This document shows positions 1 through 6,981 of a stretch of DNA of 25,803 nucleotides, piece by piece. The DNA is taken from assembly GCA_039920865.1 (NCBI GenBank), contig JBDSCZ010000289.1:1-25803 (forward strand), given 5' to 3'. Source of the DNA: AVCC01 sp039920865. Its GTDB lineage: Bacteria; Pseudomonadota; Gammaproteobacteria; Burkholderiales; Burkholderiaceae_D. Made by a program: the position numbers and the translations under genes. The first letter of the stretch is position 1; each line of letters opens with the position of its first letter. The notes beneath the pieces are model-generated. The model had not been told where the DNA came from. It made no database searches and worked only from the letters and a program-made list of their open reading frames with translations.

Positions 1-763
1 TGAAGGCAGCAACACCCTCGGTGAAATCGGCGCTCCAGCCCAATTCGCGCATAAAGCCACCCTCCATCGAAAGCTGCTGTTCCAGGGTGTGACCAGGCGC
101 CGCATGCATGGCCTGACGAGTACGCACCAGGGCTTTGGTGGGAGCAGTGGAAAGTTGCGCAGCCAGGGCGTCTACTGTCGCAACGAACTCCGCATCATCG
201 ACGGCGGCCCAGATCAGCCCCCAATCGGCAGCCTTTTCAGCAGGCAGTTTGTCGGCCAGCAGCGCCAGCCCCATTGCCCGCGCCATTCCAACGCGTTGCG
301 GCAAGAACCAGGTTCCACCGGTATCGGGGATCAGTCCGACCTTTGAGAAAGCCTGCAAAAATGAAGCGGATTTGCAGGCAATAACCAGATCGCATGCCAG
401 CGCCAAACTCGCTCCAGCGCCAGCCGCCATGCCATTCACTGCGGCGATAGTTGGCACCCGCAGATTTTGCAGGCGCAAAATCAGCGGCTTGTAGTTGTTC
501 TCAACCACATCTCCCATATCAGGCGGCGCTTTACCTGGCACCAACTGCACTTGTTTGTCCGATAAATCCTGCCCGGCACAGAAACCGCGACCGGTACCCG
601 TCAGCACCAGCACGCGTATCGCCTTGTCTTCCTGAACCAGATCGAGTGCCACACGCAGCTCGGCGTGCATGGCTGCGTTGAAGCTGTTCATCTTGTGCGG
701 ACGATTGAGCGTTAGGCGGGCAATGCTGCCTTGCACTTCGAAGCAAATGTTTTCAAAAGTCAT
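1..763 (-). CDS. paaG: PaaG-type 1,2-epoxyphenylacetyl-CoA isomerase (3' end cut by window)
   Basis: Crotonase-fold enzyme expected to convert ring-1,2-epoxyphenylacetyl-CoA to the seven-membered oxepin-CoA in the cytoplasm. Reading the minus strand from the ATG at 763 gives about 254 residues beginning MTFENICFEVQGSIARLTLN; the frame is still open at base 1, so only some ten C-terminal residues are missing compared with E. coli PaaG (262 aa). Visible family marks: RPxxxNSFN near residue 21, GRGFCAGQDL at 59-67 (CoA/oxyanion loop), NGMAAGAGASLALACD at 110-125, and GLIPDTGGTW at 143-152, in which D147 corresponds to the catalytic aspartate. It starts 9 bases after the paaN stop, so the two are almost certainly cotranscribed. 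A general enoyl-CoA hydratase is the alternative, but the resemblance to E. coli PaaG runs along the whole chain. Confidence 0.88.
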   Translation of the reverse strand, partial: MTFENICFEVQGSIARLTLNRPHKMNSFNAAMHAELRVALDLVQEDKAIRVLVLTGTGRGFCAGQDLSDKQVQLVPGKAPPDMGDVVENNYKPLILRLQNLRVPTIAAVNGMAAGAGASLALACDLVIACKSASFLQAFSKVGLIPDTGGTWFLPQRVGMARAMGLALLADKLPAEKAADWGLIWAAVDDAEFVATVDALAAQLSTAPTKALVRTRQAMHAAPGHTLEQQLSMEGGFMRELGWSADFTEGVAAF

Positions 764-772
764 GACAGGGCC

Positions 773-2440
773 TTAGACGTGGTAACGACGCTGGATCACG
801 CGGAATCGGTTGGCGACGAAGGCCGAATCAGAGTAGGAGGCGTTAGCCGCCGGATTGCCACCGGTGCCGTGGTAGTCGGAGAAGGCTGAAGATTGATTCA
901 CAAACACACCGCCGGTCAGGTTGATCGACAGCGCCACTTTCGAGCGCCAGGTAGCGGCGGTCATCGCGTCGATGACCGCCGGCTTGGTAGAGTAGATGCC
1001 TGCAGTCAACGCACCGTGGGTGGCAATAATGCGCTCGGACAGCGCGATCGCTGCTGCCGTGTCGGCCACCTTGACGATGAAGCTGATCGGGCCAAAACGC
1101 TCTTCCATGTAGGCTTTTTCATCCGCAGCATCGCAAGCCAGCAGGATCGGCGTACGCACTTCGGCCTGTGGGAATTCAGGGTTGTCGAGCTTCCTGGAGG
1201 CGAGAATCACCTTGCCAAGTGCACCACTATCAGCCTCGCCGATGCGCTTTAGCGTATCGGCAGATTGAATCGCACCGAGGACTGCGTGCGCGACTTCCGG
1301 CTTAGCCAGGAATCCATCCACGGCCCGGGCCAAGTCGGCACAGAAATCATCGTAGGATTTATGACCGTCTTCGGTCTCAATACCGCCAGCCGGCACAAAC
1401 AGAGCCTGCGAAGTAGTGCACATCTGGCCGGAGTACAGCGATAGTGTGAACGCCAGATTGCGCAGCATCGGCTTGTAAGCATCGGTCGAGTCGATGACGA
1501 TGTTGTTGACACCGGCCAATTCGGCATAAACCTGCGCCTGACGGCAATTGTCGACCAGCCACTGACCGAAAACATTGCCGCCAGTGAAGTCAATTGACTT
1601 CACTGCAGGGTTGGTTACTAACTGTTGTGTAGTTTCGCGCTTGGCAGCGACACACAGCGTGACCAGATCAGGATCGATGCCATTTTCGGCAAGAACGGCA
1701 CGAATCGTGCGCACGGTAATGGCAGCTGGCAAAATCGCGTTGCTATGCGGCTTGACGATAACGGCATTGCCGGTCGCCAGTGCAGCAAACAGGCCCGGAT
1801 AGGTATTCCAAGTCGGGAAAGTGCCGCAACCAACCACGACGCCGACACCGCGCCCGACTAATTCAAAGTGCTTTTTCATCACCAGCGGCGGATTCTTGCC
1901 TTGCGGCTTTTCCCAAATCGTTTCTGCCGGTACGAAACTCTGTTCGCGATAGGCATACGTCACCGCCTCCAGGCCGCGATCCTGCGCATGTGGTGCACCG
2001 GCCTGAAAAGCCATCATCCAGCCCTGGCCGGTGGTCATCATCACCGCGTGCGCCAATTCAAAGCTTTGCTTGTTCAAGCGATCAAGTATCTCGATACAGA
2101 TCCCGGTGCGTCCCTCGCATCCTACCGCCTGCCATGCTGACATGGCTTTCTGACCGGCATCGATCAGGGCCTGTATATCACACACCGGATACTGCACATT
2201 CAACGCAATCCCGAACGGCGACTGCTCGCCCCCCTGCCAGCCAGTCTGCCCCGGCTGGGCGATATCGAATTTCTGCCCCAGCTGCGCCTCGAAAGCGCTC
2301 TTGCCATCCGCGGGCGCGGTCTCACCGTAAGTTTTAGGACTAGGCATTTCGTTGTAGGCAGCCCAATAACCTCGGGTCTGGATCGCCTTTAGCGCATTGT
2401 CCAGCGTGACGCGGTGCTTTTCGAATAAGGGGTGAGACAT
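773..2440 (-). CDS. paaN: PaaN/PaaZ-type aldehyde dehydrogenase of oxepin-CoA ring opening
   Basis: Aldehyde dehydrogenase superfamily protein of the phenylacetate pathway; it should oxidise the semialdehyde formed on ring opening of oxepin-CoA. I chose the ATG at 2440 (MSHPLFEKHRVTLDNALKA, 555 aa) because AGGAGA lies 8 bases upstream; a longer frame opens at 2479 without such support. Seen: NAD-binding segments GVGVVVGCGTFPTWNTYP and NAVIVKPHSNAILPA, and the catalytic cysteine in YSGQMCTTSQ (about residue 340). The length matches the single-domain PaaN form. It lacks the C-terminal MaoC-like hydratase domain of E. coli PaaZ (681 aa), so the oxepin-CoA hydrolase step must come from a separate protein not in this window. 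It lies upstream of paaG and is divergent from the diiron oxygenase gene, sharing a 365-base regulatory gap. Confidence 0.88.
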   Translation of the reverse strand: MSHPLFEKHRVTLDNALKAIQTRGYWAAYNEMPSPKTYGETAPADGKSAFEAQLGQKFDIAQPGQTGWQGGEQSPFGIALNVQYPVCDIQALIDAGQKAMSAWQAVGCEGRTGICIEILDRLNKQSFELAHAVMMTTGQGWMMAFQAGAPHAQDRGLEAVTYAYREQSFVPAETIWEKPQGKNPPLVMKKHFELVGRGVGVVVGCGTFPTWNTYPGLFAALATGNAVIVKPHSNAILPAAITVRTIRAVLAENGIDPDLVTLCVAAKRETTQQLVTNPAVKSIDFTGGNVFGQWLVDNCRQAQVYAELAGVNNIVIDSTDAYKPMLRNLAFTLSLYSGQMCTTSQALFVPAGGIETEDGHKSYDDFCADLARAVDGFLAKPEVAHAVLGAIQSADTLKRIGEADSGALGKVILASRKLDNPEFPQAEVRTPILLACDAADEKAYMEERFGPISFIVKVADTAAAIALSERIIATHGALTAGIYSTKPAVIDAMTAATWRSKVALSINLTGGVFVNQSSAFSDYHGTGGNPAANASYSDSAFVANRFRVIQRRYHV

Positions 2441-2567
2441 TAGTTTCTCCTGGAAATAAGACGTGGTCGGCTGCAGCAAATCCGCCCCAACAAATGATTA
2501 AATACGAGCTACAAAAAATTTCATTGATCTAGAATATGTGTATCAGAACAAACAGTCAAGGCGATTG

Positions 2568-2584
2568 ATTACATTTAGCGTAAT
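2568..2584. promoter_or_regulatory. Inverted repeat ATTAC-N7-GTAAT
   Basis: Perfect 5-base arms separated by 7 bases (ATTTAGC) in the paaN/oxygenase gap. The CGTAATTT half also occurs just before the iclR start (6964-6971), preceded there by GATTA with a shorter spacer. It is a candidate regulator half-site pair; the binder is unknown. Confidence 0.3.
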
Positions 2585-2628
2585 TTATTCCTTTGAATTA
2601 TAAATACTCCTATTAAAACAATGAAATT

Positions 2629-2641
2629 TCACATAATGTGA
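2629..2641. promoter_or_regulatory. 13-bp palindrome TCACATAATGTGA, candidate operator
   Basis: Perfect 6-base arms around one central A, roughly midway between paaN and the oxygenase gene. The half-sites are in the opposite order to a CRP/FNR-type site (TGTGA-N6-TCACA), so it is more likely a site for a small dimeric repressor or activator. Which protein binds it cannot be read from the sequence. Confidence 0.4.
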
Positions 2642-2733
2642 TGTGATTTTTTGCATATAAAACAACATTTAATAAGAGATAATCATATTTTTATTCTTGA
2701 TTAAGATACCAAAATATTTGCATTATCAGTAAA

Positions 2734-2753
2734 TTTGTATCATTATTAGATAG
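2734..2753 (+). promoter_or_regulatory. Shared promoter string upstream of the oxygenase operon
   Basis: TTTGTATCATTATTAGATAG lies 53-72 bases before the oxygenase start. Its right 15 bases (ATCATTATTAGATAG) recur exactly at 6773-6787 between paaY and iclR, and its left 11 bases (TTTGTATCATT) recur exactly at 7816-7826 before livH. Recurrence in three control regions of one gene cluster suggests a common regulator, but AT-rich composition makes chance matches easier. Confidence 0.35.
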
Positions 2754-2794
2754 CGACATCCCACACAGGGCTAGTCTGCTTTCTAATATCCAAT

Positions 2795-2803
2795 AAGGAG
2801 GAG
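2795..2803 (+). promoter_or_regulatory. Strong ribosome binding site of the diiron oxygenase gene
   Basis: AAGGAGGAG ends two bases before the ATG at 2806, leaving a core AGGAGG about 5 bases away. It is near-ideal complementarity to the 16S anti-SD sequence, stronger than for neighbouring genes, and suggests the oxygenase is made in large amounts. Confidence 0.75.
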
Positions 2804-2805
2804 TC

Positions 2806-3834
2806 ATGGCAAGCAACAAAGAACGTTTCGCAGACACGATGGAATTTCCACCGGAGACTGAGCAACCAAACATCTATCCGCTGTCCTGGAATGTGAAAAC
2901 CAAAAAATTGCAGGAAGTATGGGAAGCTTCCCTGCGGGAGAACTGGGACCCGGAAAAGCTGCCCTGGGATACGCTCGATGTCGACAGCTACACCTGGGAA
3001 GAGCGTGAATCGATAGCCTACTGGTGGAGCCTGTTGTCGGTGTTCGATGCCTCCGCACCTCCGGTTTTTGCCGAAGCATTGGTTAAGACCTATGAGGTTC
3101 ACGAAGAAGACCCAGTACGCAAGTGCTTCTTCTCGGTCACCCGCGACGAACAGAACCACGAAATCATGTGCGGCCTGGCAATCACCAAAATGCTCGGCCA
3201 CCCAGACCCCATAACCTACGAACCGAAGACCGAACTCGGCAAGCGCTTGCAGAAAAACGTAAAGTGGCTGTACTTCAATGGCGGCCGTTACTGGACCGGT
3301 TACAAGAAGGCGGTGCCGAAGTACGACCTGGCGGTGCTTTTCAGTTCATTTCTGATGGGTGAAATCGCTGCTGCCACTATCTTCAAGCAGATGTTCGACA
3401 ATACCCGCGAAGCCGTCTTCAAAGAAGGCTTCAAGAACATCGGCCGCGACGAAGGTCGTCACATGGCGATCTGCATGGCCGTGATGGAACGTGATTACCC
3501 CGGTCTCAAGGAGGAGAACAAGGCCGTCGTCACCAAGCAGATCCGCGCTGGCTACCTGTTCCTGTCCGCGGTACTGTTCGAGCCGCCGATGGAATTCTGG
3601 GACCTGCCGTCCGACTTCATCGCCACCCAGCGCGAAGCAGAGGAAGTGGCGCGCGCAGCCGGCTTCGGCATCCCGACCTATGAAGCCAAGCTCGAAAACT
3701 GGAAGAACGCGATCATCAACCTGAAAGGCGTGCTCGATCGTTACAACATTCCGTTCCCGGCAATTCCCGAACTGGGCATTTCCGGTCAAGAAGTCAGCGA
3801 CGTCGATTTGGACGACATCATCCCAGTCTTCTAA
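2806..3834 (+). CDS. Ferritin-fold (R2/BMM-like) diiron oxygenase of unknown substrate
   Basis: A 342-residue soluble protein with the ligand pattern of carboxylate-bridged diiron enzymes: a likely ligand at E90 (FAEALVKTY), then DEQNHE giving E115/H118, then E186 (LMGEIAAA), then DEGRHM giving E216/H219. The spacing, two ExxH motifs each preceded by a Glu 25-30 residues earlier, matches the four-helix bundle of R2-like and bacterial multicomponent monooxygenase proteins. It is not recognisably PaaA, BoxB or an ordinary NrdB/NrdF, and I cannot assign it to a named enzyme. The next gene encodes a matching reductase and the one after is paaX, so it probably activates O2 on an aromatic acid or its CoA thioester, feeding PaaG/PaaN. 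An N-oxygenase or a desaturase-like role remains possible. The start is fixed by a very strong SD. Confidence 0.75.
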   Translation: MASNKERFADTMEFPPETEQPNIYPLSWNVKTKKLQEVWEASLRENWDPEKLPWDTLDVDSYTWEERESIAYWWSLLSVFDASAPPVFAEALVKTYEVHEEDPVRKCFFSVTRDEQNHEIMCGLAITKMLGHPDPITYEPKTELGKRLQKNVKWLYFNGGRYWTGYKKAVPKYDLAVLFSSFLMGEIAAATIFKQMFDNTREAVFKEGFKNIGRDEGRHMAICMAVMERDYPGLKEENKAVVTKQIRAGYLFLSAVLFEPPMEFWDLPSDFIATQREAEEVARAAGFGIPTYEAKLENWKNAIINLKGVLDRYNIPFPAIPELGISGQEVSDVDLDDIIPVF

Positions 3835-3857
3835 ATCCGATTGACCGTAACAGACCG

Positions 3858-3889
3858 CTGGCCGGTGCTCCGCAAGGGGTATCGGCCAG
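3858..3889 (+). other. Intercistronic 14-bp hairpin with GCAA tetraloop
   Basis: The 91-base gap between oxygenase and reductase genes folds into CTGGCCGGTGCTCC (3858-3871), loop GCAA (3872-3875), then the complement (3876-3889) with 11 Watson-Crick and 3 G-U pairs. GCAA is a GNRA tetraloop. No T-run follows (next bases GCCTTAAC), so it is not a canonical intrinsic terminator. It more likely protects the upstream mRNA end and sets the oxygenase:reductase ratio; this role is inferred. Confidence 0.6.
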
Positions 3890-3925
3890 GCCTTAACAGA
3901 CAAGTACTGCAGCAAAGGGAAAACA

Positions 3926-4975
3926 ATGGCTCGCATCATCATGCAACCGTCGAATAAGTCGGTCGATTGCGCTAACGGCGACACCGTGCTCATGGCACTG
4001 GAAAAAGCGGGTTACGCGTTGCAGAACAACTGTCGCGCCGGCGCCTGCGGCGAGTGCAAAGTGAAAGTGACCAACGGCCAATTCGACCAGGGCATTGTCC
4101 TCGACATGGCGCTATCCCAGGAAGAACGCACAGCGGGGTACGGCTTGATGTGCATGGCCAAACCGATTTCCGAGGAATTGACTATTGAATGGGGCACCGA
4201 AGATGCGCAACCCAAACTTTTCCCGCCACGCGAAGATGCACTCTTCGTCGTCACCGAAAAACGCCCGATTGCACAGCGCGTCGTCGAACTGCGCCTGCGT
4301 CCGGTCGGCCAGCCCATTCGTTATTGGCCCGGCCAGTATGTAACCATTGGCAATCCCCGCGCCAATATTCCGCGCCGCGCCTATTCCATTTCAAACGTCC
4401 CGCGCCCGGATGGCGAACTGGTTTTTCAGGTCGCCCGTGATGAGAATGGCGTCACTAGCAACTGGATCCACGATCAATTGAACGTAGGCGAAAGCGTCAA
4501 AATATCCGGCGCTTACGGCACGTTCATCGGCGACCCATCGGTCGACACTCCAGTTCTCTGCCTGGCTGCTGGAACCGGCCTAGCCCCGATCCTGGCACTG
4601 GCCGAAGCAGCCCTTCGCCGTGGCTTCAAAAAACCGGTAACGATGCTGTTCTCGGCGCGTACCAAAGACGATGTCTATAGCCAGGGCTTGATGGCTTGGT
4701 GGAGGACCAAGCACCGCAATTTCGATTACAAGATCACGTTAACCCGGGAAGAGAAGGAAGGCTACCTTGCCGGCCGCATCGATGTAGTGTTACCGAAGCT
4801 CTTCCCGGATCTATCCAAACACACCATTTTTGCAGCGGGCAGCCCGGAATTTGTCGATACCTGCCGGGCAACAGTCAAACAATTGGGAGCCAAAGATGAA
4901 TTGATTCACACTGAAGGTTTCTTTGCGCAGCAACAACCAGTCATTGCAGATGCCGATCGCTTGCTCGCGCTTTAA
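3926..4975 (+). CDS. [2Fe-2S]/FAD/NAD(P)H oxygenase reductase
   Basis: Electron-transfer partner of 349 residues, with the domain order of phenol hydroxylase DmpP-type reductases. The N-terminal plant-type ferredoxin has ligands C36, C41, C44 (NNCRAGACGECK) and C76 (GLMCMAK). The FAD domain contains RAYSISN (151-157). The NAD(P)-binding domain contains LAAGTGLAPI near residue 213 and ends with AAGSPEFVDTCR and EGFFAQ. It should pass electrons from NAD(P)H through FAD and the cluster to the diiron protein encoded 91 bases upstream. PaaE differs by having its ferredoxin domain at the C terminus, so this is not simply paaE. AAGGGAAAACA precedes the ATG. No separate effector (MmoB/DmpM-like) or Rieske ferredoxin gene is adjacent. 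Confidence 0.85.
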   Translation: MARIIMQPSNKSVDCANGDTVLMALEKAGYALQNNCRAGACGECKVKVTNGQFDQGIVLDMALSQEERTAGYGLMCMAKPISEELTIEWGTEDAQPKLFPPREDALFVVTEKRPIAQRVVELRLRPVGQPIRYWPGQYVTIGNPRANIPRRAYSISNVPRPDGELVFQVARDENGVTSNWIHDQLNVGESVKISGAYGTFIGDPSVDTPVLCLAAGTGLAPILALAEAALRRGFKKPVTMLFSARTKDDVYSQGLMAWWRTKHRNFDYKITLTREEKEGYLAGRIDVVLPKLFPDLSKHTIFAAGSPEFVDTCRATVKQLGAKDELIHTEGFFAQQQPVIADADRLLAL

Positions 4976-5064
4976 AATTATTTTTTGTTGGGAACCCTGT
5001 TCAGAACAACTTGAAATCGTTAACATGTCCAACTTTACGCTAGCAGATTTCGGCTATTTATTTG

Positions 5065-6015
5065 ATGTCTCCTATCCAGAAACACCTTGACAACTTTCGG
5101 CAACAGAACCGCATGCAGGCCGGTTCGCTGATTATTTCCGTTTTTGGCGATGCCGTTTTGCCGCGTGGCGGGCGCATCTGGCTAGGGAGCCTGATTAGAC
5201 TGCTCGAACCCTTGCAACTGAATGAACGGCTGATCCGTACTTCTGTTTTTCGTCTCGCCAAAGAAAAGTGGCTGCGCACGGAAGCCCACGGCAGACGCGC
5301 GGATTACATGCTGACGCCAGCAGGAAGACGTCGCTTTGAAGATGTCTCACGGCATATTTACGCTTCCCATGCGCCAATATGGGATCGCCGTTGGCGTCTG
5401 ATTCTGACCGTGGGTGAACTCGACCCTGCGCAGCGCGAGCGTCTGCGAAGCGCACTCTTCTGGCAAGGGTTTGGCGTCCTCGGTTCGGATTGTTTTGTCC
5501 ATCCAAGCGCTGACTTAACGACTGCTTTCGATGCACTGATGACGGATGGCATGACCGATCTGCTCAGCCATTTAATGCCATTACTCGCCGTCGACCCGCG
5601 TTTCGGCCTCGCGGCCAGCGAAATCGATATGGTGCAACGCGCCTGGAATCTGGATAAGCTTGCCACTGCCTATACAGACTTCGTCGCCCGCTATCACCCC
5701 ATCCTGAAAATACTGCGCCAAGACCTGCGTAGCGAAATTGACGACGAAAGCGCTTTTTTGCTGCGCACATTGCTGATCCACGACTATCGCCGACTGCTGC
5801 TGCGTGACCCGGAACTTCCCGATGTTCTGCTCCCCACCAACTGGCCCGGTCAGAAAGCACGTCTGCTGTGCAAGGAACTCTATCGGCGCCTGCTGGAGTC
5901 CTCCGAGCGCCACCTCGACTTGCACATGAAACTTGCCAACGGCGAATTACCCGAACTTTCACAAATGCTGACGGAACGTTTCCAGAACGAAGATTTACTA
6001 ACCCTTCCGCTTTAA
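5065..6015 (+). CDS. paaX: PaaX-family transcriptional regulator
   Basis: Repressor of phenylacetate catabolic genes; PaaX of E. coli responds to phenylacetyl-CoA. The 316-residue product shows the PaaX signature along its length: SLIISVFGDAVLPRGGRIWL, RTSVFRLAKEKWL (winged helix-turn-helix), GRRADYMLT, then the central WDRRWRLIL and WQGFGVLGSD segments, and LLIHDYRRLLLRDPELPDVLLP, closely parallel to the E. coli protein. I take the ATG at 5065; a TTG immediately before it (5062) is in frame, and no clear SD is present, so translation may be weak. It follows the reductase by about 90 bases in the same direction, suggesting the operon encodes its own regulator. Its last 4 bases overlap the end of paaY on the other strand. 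Confidence 0.88.
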   Translation: MSPIQKHLDNFRQQNRMQAGSLIISVFGDAVLPRGGRIWLGSLIRLLEPLQLNERLIRTSVFRLAKEKWLRTEAHGRRADYMLTPAGRRRFEDVSRHIYASHAPIWDRRWRLILTVGELDPAQRERLRSALFWQGFGVLGSDCFVHPSADLTTAFDALMTDGMTDLLSHLMPLLAVDPRFGLAASEIDMVQRAWNLDKLATAYTDFVARYHPILKILRQDLRSEIDDESAFLLRTLLIHDYRRLLLRDPELPDVLLPTNWPGQKARLLCKELYRRLLESSERHLDLHMKLANGELPELSQMLTERFQNEDLLTLPL

Positions 6016-6629
6016 CCACCGCGTTTTTTCAGCTCCACCAGAGGAATGACCCCAGGCATGTGGATGCGTTTGCGATCCGCCTCAACTGACGTCAGTGGCG
6101 TGGTTTCGTACATACTCTCCAAACTGCGGCGCGTAAGGTCCTGATATGTTCGCGTTCCATCACTTTTCCAGGCAATTTCCTCTTCGCTGAGTTGGCGAAT
6201 TACCTTGGCTGGCATTCCGGCAACCAGACTTCGCGCTGGAATCTCCACCCCTGCCTTCACGAATGAGCAAGCCGCAACTATCGTCGATTCACCAATCACG
6301 ACGTTATCCATGATTACTGCATTCATGCCGACCAAGGCATTCCTGCCGATGCGGCAACCGTGTAGTACCGCACCATGACCGATGTGACCGTTTTCTTCGA
6401 CTACCGTATCGGTGCCCGGAAACCCGTGCATCACGCAGGTATCCTGCAGATTGGCCCCGCGCTCCAGAACCAGGCGACCAAAGTCACCTCGCAAACTGGC
6501 GCAGGGACCGACGTAGCAGCCAGGTCCGACAATTACATCGCCGATCAGCACTGCGCTCGGGTGCACAAAAGCGGTCGGATCGACAACCGGGACGATGCCA
6601 TCAATGGCATAAACGCGTAGAGATTTCAT
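6012..6629 (-). CDS. paaY: PaaY hexapeptide-repeat thioesterase
   Basis: Left-handed beta-helix protein of the gamma-carbonic-anhydrase fold, 205 residues. The match to E. coli PaaY (196 aa) is strong: FVHPSAVLIGDVIVGPGCYVGP, ASLRGDFGRLVLERGANLQDTCVMHGFPGTD, GHIGHGAVLHGCRIGRNALVGMNAVIMDN and LSEEEIAWK. Histidines in MHGFPG and HIGHGAVLHG are the expected metal ligands. PaaY hydrolyses dead-end CoA thioesters such as 2-hydroxycyclohepta-1,4,6-triene-1-formyl-CoA, relieving toxicity when ring opening lags. It converges on paaX and reads away from the iclR promoter region. CGGAG lies upstream of the ATG. Its presence supports an oxepin-CoA route operating in this cell. Confidence 0.9.
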   Translation of the reverse strand: MKSLRVYAIDGIVPVVDPTAFVHPSAVLIGDVIVGPGCYVGPCASLRGDFGRLVLERGANLQDTCVMHGFPGTDTVVEENGHIGHGAVLHGCRIGRNALVGMNAVIMDNVVIGESTIVAACSFVKAGVEIPARSLVAGMPAKVIRQLSEEEIAWKSDGTRTYQDLTRRSLESMYETTPLTSVEADRKRIHMPGVIPLVELKKRGG

Positions 6630-6646
6630 CGATGATGCTCCGGTAA

Positions 6647-6660
6647 GTAACTGACGTTAC
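6647..6660. promoter_or_regulatory. Inverted repeat GTAAC-TGAC-GTTAC upstream of paaY
   Basis: Perfect 5-base arms with a 4-base spacer, 18-31 bases before the paaY start. That is a position where a bound protein would block initiation or early transcription of paaY. Binder unknown; PaaX is the natural candidate. Confidence 0.35.
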
Positions 6661-6723
6661 GTATGTTATTCATGGCGAAAGCCAATGTTCACAAAAACCG
6701 CCATGGTCGCAATGGCGTGCGCC

Positions 6724-6735
6724 GGAACAGGTTCC
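6724..6735. promoter_or_regulatory. Palindrome GGAAC-AG-GTTCC, candidate IclR-type operator
   Basis: A perfect 5-base inverted repeat with 2-base spacer, followed three bases later by a further GTTCC (6739-6743). GGAA/TTCC half-sites are common for IclR-family regulators and an iclR-type gene starts about 250 bases downstream. The assignment is inference. Confidence 0.3.
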
Positions 6736-6772
6736 CAAGTTCCGACTAGGAATCGATGCATTTTCATAATTA

Positions 6773-6787
6773 ATCATTATTAGATAG
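6773..6787 (+). repeat. Second copy of ATCATTATTAGATAG
   Basis: Exact 15-base match to 2739-2753 in the oxygenase promoter region, here between divergent paaY and iclR-type genes. The identity stops sharply on both sides, as expected for a binding site rather than for a duplicated segment. Confidence 0.4.
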
Positions 6788-6921
6788 AGTATATTTTACA
6801 TACGCAATTAATATATGCGAGAAATACCATAAAAATTACTATACTCGTCATTTTTACAAAAATACAGGGTAGCCAGTCCGGTTCGCGCTCTTCGACTTCG
6901 TCGACCAAAGCCTATTAATCA

Positions 6922-6940
6922 ATAGAAAATAAGATTCTAT
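6922..6940. promoter_or_regulatory. Inverted repeat ATAGAA-N7-TTCTAT before the IclR-family gene
   Basis: Perfect 6-base arms, 42-60 bases upstream of the ATG at 6982 and overlapping the likely promoter. The position fits autoregulation of the IclR-type gene. A second palindrome, TCGAC-TTC-GTCGA, lies just upstream at 6892-6904. Confidence 0.35.
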
Positions 6941-6981
6941 ATGATAAAATTAGTTTCGATTAACGTAATTTCAGGAAAATT

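Larger units (their letters stand above)
2441..2805. promoter_or_regulatory. Divergent AT-rich control region between paaN and the diiron oxygenase gene
   Basis: No convincing gene lies in this 365-base gap, which is far richer in A+T than the genes on both sides. It must hold the promoters for paaN-paaG (minus) and oxygenase-reductase-paaX (plus). Structures visible are an ATTAC-N7-GTAAT inverted repeat (2568-2584), a 13-bp palindrome (2629-2641), GTATCA half-sites at 2540-2545 and 2737-2742, and a string at 2734-2753 that recurs in part before iclR and livH. TTGCAT (2718-2723) and CATTAT (2741-2746), 17 bases apart, are a weak sigma-70-like pair and would imply activation. PaaX or the IclR protein are the obvious candidate binders; this is inference. 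Confidence 0.6.
6630..6981. promoter_or_regulatory. Divergent control region between paaY and the IclR-family gene
   Basis: A 352-base gap without a supported gene but unusually rich in short palindromes: GTAAC-N4-GTTAC (6647-6660), GGAAC-AG-GTTCC (6724-6735, with another GTTCC at 6739-6743), TCGAC-TTC-GTCGA (6892-6904) and ATAGAA-N7-TTCTAT (6922-6940). The string ATCATTATTAGATAG at 6773-6787 repeats one found before the diiron oxygenase gene. A patch at 6672-6749 is less AT-rich than its surroundings and contains a short basic open frame without an SD. Two or more regulators probably act here. Confidence 0.55.

Noticed and set aside
2629..2641. CRP/FNR-type binding site
   Set aside because: The half-sites are TCACA then TGTGA, the reverse of the order needed for TGTGA-N6-TCACA, and the spacing is too short.
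2806..3834. Assignment of the diiron protein as PaaA, BoxB or a ribonucleotide reductase R2 subunit
   Set aside because: Motif context and length do not follow those families as I know them, and no nrdA-type gene or other Paa/Box oxygenase subunit is adjacent.
6672..6749. Short plus-strand frame encoding a basic 25-residue peptide (MAKANVHKNRHGRNG...) in the paaY/iclR gap
   Set aside because: No SD, no recognisable features, and the region is packed with regulatory palindromes. It is less AT-rich than its flanks, so conservation in relatives would be worth a glance.
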